DNA from: GCA-003244245 sp035606945
GTDB taxonomy: Bacteria > Actinomycetota > Actinomycetes > Mycobacteriales > Pseudonocardiaceae
Length of the DNA stretch: 64,000 bases
Direction of reading: 5' to 3'
Assembly: GCA_035606945.1 (NCBI GenBank)
Contig: DATNDR010000078.1
Location: 26,668 to 90,667 of the forward strand
Part shown: piece by piece, positions 36,775 to 49,256 of the stretch
How positions within the stretch are numbered: the first letter of the stretch is position 1
Layout of the letters: every line of letters begins with the position of its first letter
The notes under the pieces: generated by a model
Told to the model about the DNA's origin: nothing
Seen by the model: only the letters and a program-made list of their open reading frames with translations
Database searches by the model: none
Translations under genes and position numbers: made by a program

Positions 36775-38157
36775 ATGTGGCACTCCGCCTGGAGGATGAC
36801 AAAGAGTCGCCTGCCGATTACCCTGAGGGAGATAGCTCAACGTCACTATCGGGGGCACCTAGTGAGTGTGAGCCATGGGCTTGAGCGCGCCGCACCGTGG
36901 CGCGGCCTGTTGGCTCTGCACCCACGCCGGTGGAAGCTCTGGGGTGAGCGGAAGGTCGTCATCGGCTATGTCCTGGCCGTGAATACCGCGGCGGTGGCAT
37001 TGGCCGCCGTAGTGGCAGCGGCAGTGCCGGTCGGCTCAGGCGATCTGTACCGATCGGTGTTGCTGGCGGCAGGGGCGGTCGTCCATCGGGAAGCGGTTCG
37101 CCGCATCGAAAACCTCCGGGAGCGGGCCGCCGGCCATGGTCTGCTGACGAACCTCAGCTCTATGTGGATCTTTGCGGCGGTGTTGTCCGTCGCGCTGCCG
37201 CTGGTTTTCGCCATCACTGCGCTGGTTTACCTGCACTCCTGGTACCGGGGCAGCGCCGTCAGGTTGTACCGCAAGTTGTTCTCCGGCGCATCGATGGTGC
37301 TCGCGTCCACGGCCGCCGTCGCGCTACTGCAACTCCTGCAGCCCACGGAGTATCCGATCATCCCGCACGGCCCGCCCGGGCTCCTTGTCCTGCTCGGTGC
37401 CGCGGCGATGTACTGGCTGGTCAACGCCGTCGTCGTGGCCGGCGCCGTGATGCTGTCCGATCCGTTGCAGCCGGCCCGTCAGGCATTGGGCGATCCGGGC
37501 GAGCAGGCTGTCGTAGCAGCCTCGCTCGGGCTAGCAGTCTCGCTGGCCATGATGCTGGCCTACCAGCCGTGGATGATCGTTTTTCCGATGATCGCTGTAG
37601 TTCCGCTGCACAAAGCGTTGCTCCTACCGCACTTCCAGCAAGCCGCCCGCACCGACTGCAAGACTGGCTTGCTCACGGCCGGCTTCTGGCGCGAGGAAGC
37701 GGGCCGGGAACTCCAGCGGGCCCGCCGGCTGGCCGAGCCGCTCGGGGTGCTGATGCTGGACCTCGATCACTTCAAGTCATTCAACGACCGGATGGGACAT
37801 CTCGTCGGTGATCAGCTGCTCCGTGCGGTGGCAGACGAGCTGCGCTCCCAAACCAGGCCTTACGACCTGGTGGGGCGATTCGGCGGCGAAGAGTTCGTCA
37901 TCTTGTTGCCCGGTGTCGGAACGGCCCAGGTGGAGCACATCGCAGACCGGATCCGCGAGCGAATCAGCCGGCTGCGAGTACTGGTGGACGGTCCGCACGA
38001 CCACCCGACGGCGGTGGACGGCATCTCGGTGTCGATCGGCGCGGCGGTCAGACCCGACGACGGTGATGACATCGACCACCTTGTGCTGGCCGCCGACGGC
38101 GCCCTACTGGCCGCCAAGGCAGCCGGCCGCGACCGCGTCCGCCTAGCCCACCGCTAA
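36775..38157 (+). CDS. membrane diguanylate cyclase (GGDEF)
   Basis: A 460-residue protein. Six or so N-terminal hydrophobic helices (about residues 60-280) are followed by a GGDEF domain with LMLDLDHFKSFND, active site RFGGEEFVIL and VSIGAAV. An RxxD inhibitory site (RPYD) lies five residues before GGEEF. It should make c-di-GMP with product inhibition. The start is uncertain: ATG 36775, or GTG 36862 with GGGGG 6 nt upstream. A dispersed hairpin repeat begins 22 bp after its stop. Confidence 0.88.
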   Translation: MWHSAWRMTKSRLPITLREIAQRHYRGHLVSVSHGLERAAPWRGLLALHPRRWKLWGERKVVIGYVLAVNTAAVALAAVVAAAVPVGSGDLYRSVLLAAGAVVHREAVRRIENLRERAAGHGLLTNLSSMWIFAAVLSVALPLVFAITALVYLHSWYRGSAVRLYRKLFSGASMVLASTAAVALLQLLQPTEYPIIPHGPPGLLVLLGAAAMYWLVNAVVVAGAVMLSDPLQPARQALGDPGEQAVVAASLGLAVSLAMMLAYQPWMIVFPMIAVVPLHKALLLPHFQQAARTDCKTGLLTAGFWREEAGRELQRARRLAEPLGVLMLDLDHFKSFNDRMGHLVGDQLLRAVADELRSQTRPYDLVGRFGGEEFVILLPGVGTAQVEHIADRIRERISRLRVLVDGPHDHPTAVDGISVSIGAAVRPDDGDDIDHLVLAADGALLAAKAAGRDRVRLAHR

Positions 38158-38178
38158 CCACCACGAAACCCCGCTGAA

Positions 38179-38202
38179 CCCCGATATGTCTCCATGTCGG
38201 GG
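38179..38202. repeat. dispersed hairpin repeat, copy 4
   Basis: Identical to copy 2 over 24 bp (CCCCGATATG, TCTC, CATGTCGGGG). It lies 22 bp after the diguanylate cyclase stop, and is followed by GGTTAT-(11 nt)-ATAACC, an extra small dyad linking it to copy 5. Confidence 0.92.
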
Positions 38203-38221
38203 TTATAGAGTCGCCTGATAA

Positions 38222-38243
38222 CCCGATATGGCTCCATGTCGGG
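38222..38243. repeat. dispersed hairpin repeat, copy 5
   Basis: The element with GCTC in place of TCTC in the loop: CCCGATATG, GCTC, CATGTCGGG. It is tandem with copy 4 in the same orientation. It ends 7 bp before the fbiC ribosome site (GGAGG), so it would lie in the fbiC leader. Confidence 0.92.
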
Positions 38244-38260
38244 CTGGGTGGGAGGCGCGG

Positions 38261-40601
<2,341 letters not shown>

Positions 40602-40615
<14 letters not shown>

Positions 40616-43238
40616 CCCCGACGCACATCCGCAGCTGGGCGAACAGCTCGTCGCGACTGGTTACGTCCAACCGCTGACGCATCCGGGCGACGTGATGCTC
40701 GACCGTCTTGGCCGAGATGAACAACCGCTGCCCGATCTGGCGGTAGGTCAGCCCAGTCAAGACGAGCTCAGCAACCTCGCGTTCCCGGTCGCTGAGCAGC
40801 GGCGCGGCGGCTGGTCGGGAAGCGGACTGGGGGCCGGGAGGATCGTCGCCGTCCACCGGCGAGCCGGCCGCACCGGGTCCGCTGGCCTGCAGCGCGCGGG
40901 CACATCCCAGGAGGGCGACCATCACCTTGCGGTCGGTGGTGCGGATCGCACCCTGACCGGCCAGCCGGGAGCCGTCGTTCGCCAGCCCGATCGACTGCAG
41001 TCCACGGGCGGCGGACTCCACCTCGGAGGGCTCGAAGTCTCCGGACAGTACCTGCATCCACGCGCGACCGGCAGCCGCGAGAACCGCAGCGTAGTGGCTG
41101 CTCTGGGCAGCCTTCATCAGTGCCTCCGCGTGCGGCTGCACCGCGGCGGGCTGCTCCCGCAGGTTGGCGGCATGCATGCCGTACCAGTGCAGCGGCACCG
41201 ACCACAGTGGCGGGTCACCGAGGCGTTCCAGCAGGATCCGGGCCTGTTCCAGATGCGGCGCTACCCTGTCGAAGTCGCGTAACCTGGCCGCGGCGACGGC
41301 CAGCTCGCCCAGCGGCAAGAGAGTGAACAGGTCGACGGGGTAGCGGACAATCGCCTCCCGCGCGGCAACCCAAGCGGCCTGCAGGACTGGGATGTCGCCT
41401 TCTCGCCGGGCCAGGCCAACCGCCAGCGCAGCGGCGAACAGCTCTTCTCGGGGTTCGAGGGTTTTCGCGTCGTGGACGGCGCGGTCCACCCAGGACCGGG
41501 CCAGCGCGGCATCGCCACGGACCATCGCGGTCCAGGCCAGCAGGAGTTGGTGGCGACCCCGCGCGGACAATCCGCCGGCACCGCTGTGCAACGCACGTTC
41601 CAAGACCGACACTGCGACGTCGAGTTCCCCGGAATGCAGCGCCACGATGGCCGCCAGCGCAGCCGGGGTGTCCGGAAGCAGCACGCCGCTGCCGCCGGGT
41701 TCGAGAAGTGCCGCAGCCCGGGTCAGCGTGGACAGCGCCGTCGTGGGTGCCGACGCCGGCGAGTCGAGAATCGACTCGAGCACTCCGCCCGCCATCAGCG
41801 CCTCTGCGCCTGCCACCAGTGTCGGCGGTCGATCACCGTCGGAGGCCGCCAACACCTCCCGGGCCTCGGTCAGCGATCCGGTGCCGAGCAGCGCCAGCGC
41901 GGCCAACGGTGCTGCCGAGCCCATCCGGGCGGTGCCGACCCAGCGGTAGACCTCCGCGCTGCGAGCAAGCAGACCGCGACGGGCCAATACCGCGCCCGCG
42001 ACCGCGCCGGCTCTGGCGAGATCAGGACAACCCGGATCGGACAATGCTTGATCAGCCAGTCGCAGAGCACTGTCCAGGTCGCCGGCAAGCGCCGCGGCCT
42101 CAGCTCGGCGGGGCGCCAGCGAAGCCGGATCGCCACCGGCTGAGACGGCATCGGCATAGAGCTGCGCGGCGTTCGCTGCCGCGTCAGACCTGGTTTCGGC
42201 ACCGGGCGTGGAACCGGCCAAAGCGGCGTCGGCGGCCGTTTGGAACACCTTGGCGAGATCGCCACCGCGAGCGCCGGCGGCCAGCAGTTGCTGCGCCAGA
42301 TCGAGCGCTGGGCGGCCGCGTTCGAGGTGCACGTCGAGCACCAGCCGCTGGACCACCCGCCTGGTGCCCGGTGCCGCACCGGTGACCAGCGCGCGCCGCA
42401 CGAGCGGGATCAGCTGGCCGTCACTGCGCAGCAGCCCCTGGGACTGCGCCATCGACCACAGGTCGGCAATCATGGGCGGATCGACCGCGAGCACGGAAGC
42501 GAGGACGTCGGCGTCGGGAGCCGCCCCCAGTCCCACCGCGAGCAGCATGGCCCGCAACGGGCGCGGCAGCCGGTCCAGGTTGTAGCGAACGCGGTCGATG
42601 ACTCCCGGCGGCAACTGGGGACGGTCACCCGCTAGCTGCCCAGCGGTCTGCAGCGCGCCCACGATCTGGTCGATGAGCATCGGCGATCCACCGGTCTGCT
42701 CACAGAGCAGGTCGACCGTTGCCGCGGGCGGGGCTTGACCGAGCAGGGCCGCGCAGCGGGTCTGAGTTCCGCGGCGATCCAGCCGGCCCAACAGGACCGG
42801 TGGCTGCCGGCGGCTCACCGCCTCTTCCAGTGCGTCCAACTCAGGCGTTCGCGGCCAGGGCCGGTAAGCGACGACGATCCGCGGGTCGCCAGTCAGCGCG
42901 AACCGGCACAACCGGTCCAGGTCGCTGCCTGACAGCTGATGGGCATTGTCGACCAGGACAGCCACATCCATGACATCCACAGGCTGCATGGGCTCAGGTC
43001 GGGTCGCCTCCATCCCCACCACAGTCACACCCGCCGCGAGGTACGCCTCTCGCAGAGCGGCCAGCAGCGCGCTCTTACCGGAGCCTCCGGCCCCGACGAC
43101 ACCGATCGACAGCGGCGCCGAAGGATCAGCACAGACCGTTTCGTACAGGGCCTGCGCAGGCAACATGCCGGCCAACGAAACGTCGGGGCGGCCGTGTCGG
43201 GGTCGGGAGCGGGCCGTCACCTGATTCACGTAGGTCAC
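40602..43238 (-). CDS. iniR: IniR-like LuxR/LAL regulator with P-loop ATPase
   Basis: An 878-residue large regulator. An N-terminal NTPase domain has P-loop GVVGAGGSGKSALL (about residues 47-60) and Walker-B-like VAVLVDNAHQL. A long helical TPR-like middle is followed by a C-terminal LuxR HTH (LSDREREVAELVLTGLTYRQ then IGQRLFISAKTVEHH). The neighbouring iniA/iniC-like genes and the Hsp70 partner suggest the equivalent of mycobacterial IniR (Rv0339c), which activates iniBAC under cell-wall stress. The symbol is by context and size, not a database match. GTG 43238 overlaps the Hsp70-like stop. Confidence 0.8.
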
Positions 43239-44959
43239 TTCCGATGCTTGGGCGGACTGGTCGGCGGGGCAGGTGCGGTAGTCGTGGACGTGGGGGGCGA
43301 GGGTTGCGTGGGGGGCGTCGTGGTGGGCGCGACAGGAGTGGTGGTAGGGGGCGTGGTCGGAGGGGGATTAGACCAGCTGGTGGTCCACGTGTAGGTGGTG
43401 ACCCAGCTGGGCGCAGGCGCGGCGGGGGCCGCCGCGGGATCGGGCTTGGCGGGGCCACCAGCGACATGGTTCGAAGCTGCAGGCGACGTCGTACGGATAA
43501 CCCCATGGGAGCCGGCTGTGCCGGAGTTGACCTCGCTACCTGTCCCAGCGCTGGCGACCGTGCCCGCGGGATCCGCGACCGGCGGCGGGCCGGGCGCCGG
43601 TGTACTGGGCACCGGTGGTGTAGTGAGTGCTGGGGTTCCGGCGTTCGCCGCAGGGTTGGGCTCACTGCGGGCGATCAAGAAGGGGACTGACCCCACCCCG
43701 GCGGCGGTGAGCAGTGCTAGCGCGCTGGCGAGAGCGATCCGGGTCACCCTGCGCGAGTTGGTTCGGCGCCCTTGGGCTTCGGCGGCTTCGACGTCGAGAG
43801 GGATGGCGGTCAGGGATGGCCGTTGGGGTGGAGGGGCCGGGTCGGAGGGCGGCTGCGTGGGTTGTGGTTGGGGCGTGTCGTCGGTATGGGCGACGGCGGG
43901 ATGGGCGACGGCCGAGCCGCGGGCCAGGGTGGCGGCGCCGCGGGCGATGGCGGTGGTGGGGTCGGGGTCGATGGTGACGGGTTGGTCGAGGTCGGCGGAC
44001 ACGAGCTGGGCGACCAGTGGGATGCGGCAGGATCCGCCGACCAGGAGCACGGTGTCGAGCTGGTGGGGGTCCAGCTGGGCGGTGTGCAGAGCGCGGCGCA
44101 GGGCCTGGACGGTTTCCAGCAGCTGGGGGCGGATCATGTCGTCGAACTCGGCGCGGTGCAGCCGGACCTGGGTCTCGATACCAGGGGCGGTCACCGGGAT
44201 GGTGACCTCGGTGTCAGCCGATAGCGCCTGGGTGGCCTTGGTGCACTGGCGGCGCAACGCGGCGGTGGCCGTCAGGGTGGCCGGGTCGTCGGCGTCGAGC
44301 TCGGCCAGGCCGGGGACCGCGGCGAGCACGTGGCCGAACACCGCGTCATCGAAGTCCGCTGCGCCGAGGTGTTCCAGGCTTTGCGGGGAGCCCAGCACGG
44401 TGAACGCACCAGCGCCGCCGGCCCGGATCACGGTGGCGTCGAAGGTGGTGCCACCCAGGTCGTAGACCGCCAGGGTGCGCCCGGGACCGGCGTAGCCGGC
44501 CGCGGCGGCTTCCGGCTCGGGGCACAACCGCACCTGGGCCAACCCCGCGGCTGCCAGCGCCGCAGCCAGCACCGAACGCTTGTAGTCGCCCCAGGTGGCC
44601 GGGTGCGTCATGACGATGCCGTCGGCAGGGCCGCCCTGCTGGGCGGTGACCTGGTCGACCACCCAACCAGCCAGCATTGCGGTGAGCTGCGCCGCGGTGT
44701 ATGCCTGTCCCCCGATGACCAGCGGCACCTCATCACCGATACGCCCGGTGAAAGCGCGCACTACCCGATCCGGATCGGTCACCGCCCGCTGTTGCGCGGC
44801 CTCGCCTACCACCAGCCGGCCGGGCTCGCCCAGATCAACCACCGAGGGCACCACTACCGAGTTGCTACCCAGCGCCACCGGCTCAGCGGGCCCCGCTGCC
44901 TTGCACACCGCTGCCGCCGTAACCGTGCTACCCACGTCAATCCCCAGCCAGTAGCCCAT
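43235..44959 (-). CDS. Hsp70-like ATPase with membrane helix and Pro/Thr-rich tail
   Basis: A 574-residue protein. Residues 1-345 form an actin-like Hsp70 nucleotide-binding domain (GIDVGSTVTAAAV, CPEPEAAAAGY, YDLGGTTFDATVI, LLVGGSCRIPLV). There is no substrate-binding domain. Instead comes a Pro-rich linker, a single membrane helix (ALASALALLTAAGVGSVPFL, about 430-450) and an outside Ser/Thr/Pro tail ending PPKHRK. ATG 44959 follows AGGAGG at 8 nt. It is translationally coupled to the LuxR regulator and divergent from iniA. I infer signal transfer between the envelope and the regulator. Confidence 0.85.
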   Translation of the reverse strand: MGYWLGIDVGSTVTAAAVCKAAGPAEPVALGSNSVVVPSVVDLGEPGRLVVGEAAQQRAVTDPDRVVRAFTGRIGDEVPLVIGGQAYTAAQLTAMLAGWVVDQVTAQQGGPADGIVMTHPATWGDYKRSVLAAALAAAGLAQVRLCPEPEAAAAGYAGPGRTLAVYDLGGTTFDATVIRAGGAGAFTVLGSPQSLEHLGAADFDDAVFGHVLAAVPGLAELDADDPATLTATAALRRQCTKATQALSADTEVTIPVTAPGIETQVRLHRAEFDDMIRPQLLETVQALRRALHTAQLDPHQLDTVLLVGGSCRIPLVAQLVSADLDQPVTIDPDPTTAIARGAATLARGSAVAHPAVAHTDDTPQPQPTQPPSDPAPPPQRPSLTAIPLDVEAAEAQGRRTNSRRVTRIALASALALLTAAGVGSVPFLIARSEPNPAANAGTPALTTPPVPSTPAPGPPPVADPAGTVASAGTGSEVNSGTAGSHGVIRTTSPAASNHVAGGPAKPDPAAAPAAPAPSWVTTYTWTTSWSNPPPTTPPTTTPVAPTTTPPTQPSPPTSTTTAPAPPTSPPKHRK

Positions 44960-45075
44960 CGGCCATACCCTCCTCATCCCGACCGCCCGCAACCCTGAAA
45001 CCACGCGTGAGCCGACGGGCCTGGCCTGCCTATCGCCAACACAAGGCGCACCGTTAGCGACACGGTGAGTGACGA

Positions 45076-45101
45076 TCAGCACTGGGCAACCCGAGTGCTG
45101 A
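45076..45101. promoter_or_regulatory. dyad between Hsp70-like gene and iniA
   Basis: Perfect 8-bp arms TCAGCACT / AGTGCTGA with a 10-bp centre, in the 389-bp gap between the divergent transcripts (117 bp from the Hsp70-like start). It is a candidate operator for the IniR-like regulator; no consensus is known to me to test this. Confidence 0.4.
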
Positions 45102-45277
45102 CGTGGCGGGGACCCTATGGGCCCGGAAGATGCCGCCCAGCACCCGCCCCGGCGCCGACGCGGTCGAACCCGCTAATCGGTTCCCCTGAACGGGGTGACG
45201 GTAACCCGGTGTGAGCCTCAAGGGCTGACCGCCACGCCCAGTTCGTGGGAGTAGCCTCCGCAGGGCCAAGCACCACG

Positions 45278-45316
45278 CCAGCTCCGCCATCCCCTGCCCC
45301 GGGAGGACGGAGCTGG
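45278..45316 (+). promoter_or_regulatory. leader hairpin upstream of iniA
   Basis: The arms CCAGCTCCG and CGGAGCTGG (9 bp, perfect) flank a 21-base GC-rich loop, ending 32 bp before the iniA GTG. If transcribed it would form a stable leader hairpin, or it may be a protein-binding dyad. The remaining gap (44960-45348) holds no gene. Confidence 0.35.
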
Positions 45317-45348
45317 TTGCGTGACCGCGATCCAGAGAGGGCGACCAA

Positions 45349-47187
45349 GTGAGCACAGTAGGGCCGGCCGGCCTGGACGTCGTTGACCGGGCTATCGGCT
45401 TGACCGAGGCGGGCGGCCGGAACGACCTGGCGCAGCGGCTCGGGCACACTCGCCGGCGCCTGCTCGATCCCACCGTGCGGGTGCTCGTGATCGGCGAGTT
45501 CAAGCAAGGCAAGAGTTTGCTCGTCAACGCCCTTGTTGATGCCCCGGTCTGCCCGGTGGACGACGATGTCTCCACCGCGGTACCCACTGAGGTCCGTTAC
45601 TCCAGGACCCCTGTGGCGACGCTGGTGCGAAGCACCGGCAGCAGCGATGACGGCGACGACGCACACCTGACCCGGGTCGAGGTGCCGCTGCCCGAACTCG
45701 CCGCGCACGTGTCCGAGGCAGGTAACCCGGCCAATCGGCAAGGCCTCTTGCGGGCGGAGGTCGGCATTCCCCGGCAGATCCTGGCCGACGGGTTGGTCCT
45801 GGTCGACACCACTGGCGTCGGTGGCCTGAGTTCGGTGCACACGACGAGCACCGTGGCGGCGCTACCGACAGCCGACGCCGTGCTACTGGTCTCCGACTCC
45901 TCCCAGGAGTACTCCGAACCCGAGATCAATTTTCTGCGGCAGGCGATGAAACTATGTCCCAACGTCGCCTGTGTACTCACCAAGATCGACCTTTACCCGC
46001 AGTGGCGCCGCATCGCCGAGCTGGACCGCGTCCATCTCGCGGGCGCCAAGGTGGCGGCGGACTTGCTCGCGGTGTCCTCGACGCTGCGCCTGCACGCGAT
46101 CCACACCGACGACAAGCAGCTGCATGAAGAGTCCGGGTTCCCAGCGCTGGTGGCGTATCTGCTGGGCGCGGTGGCCAATGCCGACCGGTTGAGCCGCCGC
46201 AGCGTGGCGCACGATGTGTTCACGGTCACCGACCACCTTGCGGTGTCATTACGCGCCGAGTTACAGGCCTTGCAGAATCCCGAAGACAACATGGCGCTGA
46301 TGGCCGAGCTGAAGGCTGCCCGGGCTCGTGCGGAGGATTTGCATCTTCGCTCATCGCGATGGCAGCAGACCCTCAGCGACGGCATCGCGGACCTCTACGC
46401 CGACATCGAGCACGACCTGCGGGATCGGTTACGCCAGGTTCTTCGCACTGGCGAGGCCGCCCTGGAGCAGGCCGACCCGAGCGCGATCTGGGAGCAGTTC
46501 ACCGAGTGGCTCACCGAGCAGCTCGCCGCGGCCACGTCCGACAATTTCGTGTGGGCCAACCAGCGTGCACAGTGGGTCGCGCACCAGGTCGCCGACCACT
46601 TCGCCGAAGATGGCGGTGAACTACTCCCTGAGCTGCGGCTGGGGGACGCGGCGACCACTCTGGACGCGGTACCTGAGCTGGCAGCGCCCAAGGTCGACGA
46701 TCCGAAGCTTTTCGGCAAGTTGCTCACCGGAATGCGGGGTTCCTACGGCGGCATGTTGATGTTCGGCATGTTGACCACGCTCACTGGATTGACGGCGTCG
46801 TTCCTCAATCCCTACGCGATGGTTGCCGGGTTGCTGCTCGGGGGCAGGACGCTCCGCGAGGACAAGCACAACCGACTCAAACGTCATCAGGCAGAAGCCC
46901 AGATGCTGGTGCGCAAACAGGTCGACGAGGTCAGCTTCCATGTCAGCAAGGAACTGCGAGATCGCTTGCGCGAAGTCCAACGGCTACTGCGAGACCATTT
47001 CACCGACGTGGCCACTGAGCTGCACCGCTCGCTGTCGGAGTCGATCCAGGCCGCGGAGAAGGCCGCCAACACGGAGGCGTCCGGCCGGCAGCAGCGGATC
47101 CAGCGGATCAAGACCGAGCTGGCACAGATCGACACGCTGCGCCAGCAGGCGCGCGCCCTGATGACGAGCCCGGGAACCGGGTCGTGA
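45349..47187 (+). CDS. iniA: IniA-like dynamin-family GTPase
   Basis: A 612-residue bacterial dynamin-like protein. It has G1 GEFKQGKS (49-56), G3 DTTGVGG and G4 TKID. Long helical stalk segments follow, with a hydrophobic hairpin (YGGMLMFGMLTTLTGLTASF, about 465-500) that can insert in the membrane, and a C-terminal coiled coil. Mycobacterial IniA remodels membranes and is induced by isoniazid and other wall-damaging drugs. GTG 45349 follows GAGAGGGCGACCAA. It overlaps iniC by 4 bases. Confidence 0.88.
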   Translation: MSTVGPAGLDVVDRAIGLTEAGGRNDLAQRLGHTRRRLLDPTVRVLVIGEFKQGKSLLVNALVDAPVCPVDDDVSTAVPTEVRYSRTPVATLVRSTGSSDDGDDAHLTRVEVPLPELAAHVSEAGNPANRQGLLRAEVGIPRQILADGLVLVDTTGVGGLSSVHTTSTVAALPTADAVLLVSDSSQEYSEPEINFLRQAMKLCPNVACVLTKIDLYPQWRRIAELDRVHLAGAKVAADLLAVSSTLRLHAIHTDDKQLHEESGFPALVAYLLGAVANADRLSRRSVAHDVFTVTDHLAVSLRAELQALQNPEDNMALMAELKAARARAEDLHLRSSRWQQTLSDGIADLYADIEHDLRDRLRQVLRTGEAALEQADPSAIWEQFTEWLTEQLAAATSDNFVWANQRAQWVAHQVADHFAEDGGELLPELRLGDAATTLDAVPELAAPKVDDPKLFGKLLTGMRGSYGGMLMFGMLTTLTGLTASFLNPYAMVAGLLLGGRTLREDKHNRLKRHQAEAQMLVRKQVDEVSFHVSKELRDRLREVQRLLRDHFTDVATELHRSLSESIQAAEKAANTEASGRQQRIQRIKTELAQIDTLRQQARALMTSPGTGS

Positions 47188-48692
47188 ACTCGTCGAACCA
47201 GGCGACGCCCAGGATCGGCGCGGCGGTCCGGGCCGTGTTACGGCGGTCACTTGAGGTGTACCGCGATAACGCCAGCGCGGCAGCCCAGCTACGAGATCAC
47301 ATCGATCGGCTCGACGAACCGCTTCGGGTGGCTATCGCCGGCAAGGTCAAAGCCGGCAAGTCGACGCTGCTCAACGCTCTGGTGGGAGAACAGATCGCGC
47401 CGACCGACGCCGGCGAGTGCACCCGCGTCGTCACGTGGTACCGAGACGCCGCAAGCCCACGTATCACCTTGATCCCACGCGCGGGATCGCCCCGCCAGCT
47501 GCCGCTGACCCGGACCGATGGTCGCTTGGAGTTCGACCTCCGGGGTAGCGCACCCGACGACGTCGATCGATTGCTCGTCGACTGGCCCTCCCGCAGCTTG
47601 CGGACCACCACGCTGATCGACACGCCGGGTATCGCGTCGCTGTCCACGCATGTGTCCGCTCGATCCATCGCACTGCTGGCGCCCGACGATCAGCCCTCCG
47701 AAGCGGACGCCGTCATCTATCTGATGCGACACCTGCACGCGACCGACGTGCGGTTCCTGGAATCGTTCTACGACCAGGGCGGCGCTCCCGCCGCGGTGGT
47801 CAACACCGTGGCGGTGCTGTCCCGGGCCGATGAGATCGGAGCCGGCCGGCTCGATGCGATGGTATCGGCGCGGCAGGTCGCCCGCCGCTACCGCTCCGAG
47901 CCGAAGGTTCGCCGGCTGTGTCAGACAGTGGTGGCAGTGACCGGTCTCCTCGCCCAGACCGCTCGGACGCTGCGGCAGGTCGAATTCAGCGCGCTGAGCG
48001 AGTTGGCCCAGATGCCACGGTCCGAGCTGGATTCCCTGCTGCTCTCGGCGGACCGGTTCGCCGCGCAGGCACACCCCACGTTGTCGGCACAGTTGCGCAG
48101 CGCGTTGGTAGAGCGGTTCGGGCTGTTCGGGTTACGGCTGGCGACCACGCTGATCCGCCAGGGCCATCGTGAGCCGGCTGGGCTGGCCGAGGAGCTGGTG
48201 CGGCGTAGCGGCCTCGACGAACTGCGCACCGTGCTGGCCACCCAGTTCACCGAACGCCGCGACGTGCTCAAGGCCCGTTCGGCGCTGCTCCTGGTCGAGC
48301 GCATCCTGCGGGAGCAACCTCGTCCAGAAGCTCACCATCTGGCGGGTGACGTCGAGCGAATACTGGCCGGTGCACACGAGTTCCGTGAGTTGCGACTGCT
48401 TGCCGAGCTGCGCGCGCCCCACGTGGCGTTGCCACCGGATGCCCGCTCCGATGCAGAGCGGCTGCTCGGTGCGCACGGCGCAGCGATCCCCAACCGGCTC
48501 GGGCTCGAACCCGACACGGATCCCGGGCAACTCCGGGAGGCTGTGATCGCCGCACTGGCCCGGTGGCAGCGCCGCGCCGAGAGCCCGCTGTCCGATCGCG
48601 CTGCAAGTGACCGAGCGCGTGTGGTGGTGCGTAGCTGCGAGGGGATGCTGGCCCGGTTGTCGGCCGGGAGAGATCAATTGATGCAGAGTTGA
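47184..48692 (+). CDS. iniC: IniC-like dynamin-family GTPase
   Basis: A 502-residue dynamin-like GTPase: G1 GKVKAGKS (53-60), Thr switch in GECTRVVTWYRD, G3 DTPG and a degenerate G4 LSRADE. The rest is helical with no clear membrane hairpin. IniC-type proteins are the partner of IniA, so the two probably act as a heteromeric membrane-remodelling pair. It overlaps iniA by 4 bases. Confidence 0.86.
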   Translation: MNSSNQATPRIGAAVRAVLRRSLEVYRDNASAAAQLRDHIDRLDEPLRVAIAGKVKAGKSTLLNALVGEQIAPTDAGECTRVVTWYRDAASPRITLIPRAGSPRQLPLTRTDGRLEFDLRGSAPDDVDRLLVDWPSRSLRTTTLIDTPGIASLSTHVSARSIALLAPDDQPSEADAVIYLMRHLHATDVRFLESFYDQGGAPAAVVNTVAVLSRADEIGAGRLDAMVSARQVARRYRSEPKVRRLCQTVVAVTGLLAQTARTLRQVEFSALSELAQMPRSELDSLLLSADRFAAQAHPTLSAQLRSALVERFGLFGLRLATTLIRQGHREPAGLAEELVRRSGLDELRTVLATQFTERRDVLKARSALLLVERILREQPRPEAHHLAGDVERILAGAHEFRELRLLAELRAPHVALPPDARSDAERLLGAHGAAIPNRLGLEPDTDPGQLREAVIAALARWQRRAESPLSDRAASDRARVVVRSCEGMLARLSAGRDQLMQS

Positions 48693-48726
48693 CGCGGGGA
48701 CGGATCGAGGCCATGCCCCCGCGTCA
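48690..48726. terminator. bidirectional hairpin between iniC and CHRD gene
   Basis: Perfect 10-bp arms TGACGCGGGG / CCCCGCGTCA around a 17-base loop, starting in the iniC stop codon and placed between converging genes. There is no T-run; GC-rich actinobacterial terminators often lack one. Confidence 0.55.
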
Positions 48727-48755
48727 TGCCACCCGCGGGACGCCGCGTTATGTCC

Positions 48756-49256
48756 TCAGTCGAGTTGCCCGCGGATCGCTCCTTCTTTGTGCGCGGTGGT
48801 GTGCAGGTTGAGGTAGAAATCGGACGGATCATCCAGCACGGCGTAGATCTTGTCCCGGCTGGCGTGAACGCAACTGGTAACGGTGTTGTGGTCGCCGTCG
48901 AAGTGTGCGTCGTTGAAGAAATCAATCCAATGTCCGCCGTCGTGGCGACGAGGGGCGTTGTGGAGATGGAAGGCGGTCACCGCACCGTCGAGCCGGTCCC
49001 AGCTGATGTAGTAGCACACTCGCTCTTGTTCTGCGTCGAAATCGAGGCCAGCGACACCTCGCCCGTTGTGGTCTCCGCCATCTTCGAGCTCGTCGCCGTC
49101 GAGCTGCACGAGGAACTGCTCATGGCCGTGGTAGTAGGCCGTGGTGAACTCCTGCGCCGATGCTGAGGCAGGCCCGGCGAACACCAAGATTGACGAGGCG
49201 AATGCCAGGCACGCTCCAACCCGCCCGATTTTCCGGAGTCCTGCGCTGTGCTGCAT
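48756..49256 (-). CDS. secreted CHRD-domain protein, paralog 1
   Basis: A 166-residue exported protein. The signal peptide (about 1-38, ..FAGPASASAQE) is followed by a CHRD domain: FLVQLDGDELEDGGDHNGRGVAGLDF, VTAFHLHNAP and LNLHTTAHKEGAIRGQLD. CHRD domains occur in extracellular proteins of unknown activity. ATG 49256 has AAAGG about 9 nt upstream, within a leader segment shared with paralog 2. Two Cys (VCYYIS, SCVHAS) may form a disulfide. Confidence 0.85.
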   Translation of the reverse strand: MQHSAGLRKIGRVGACLAFASSILVFAGPASASAQEFTTAYYHGHEQFLVQLDGDELEDGGDHNGRGVAGLDFDAEQERVCYYISWDRLDGAVTAFHLHNAPRRHDGGHWIDFFNDAHFDGDHNTVTSCVHASRDKIYAVLDDPSDFYLNLHTTAHKEGAIRGQLD

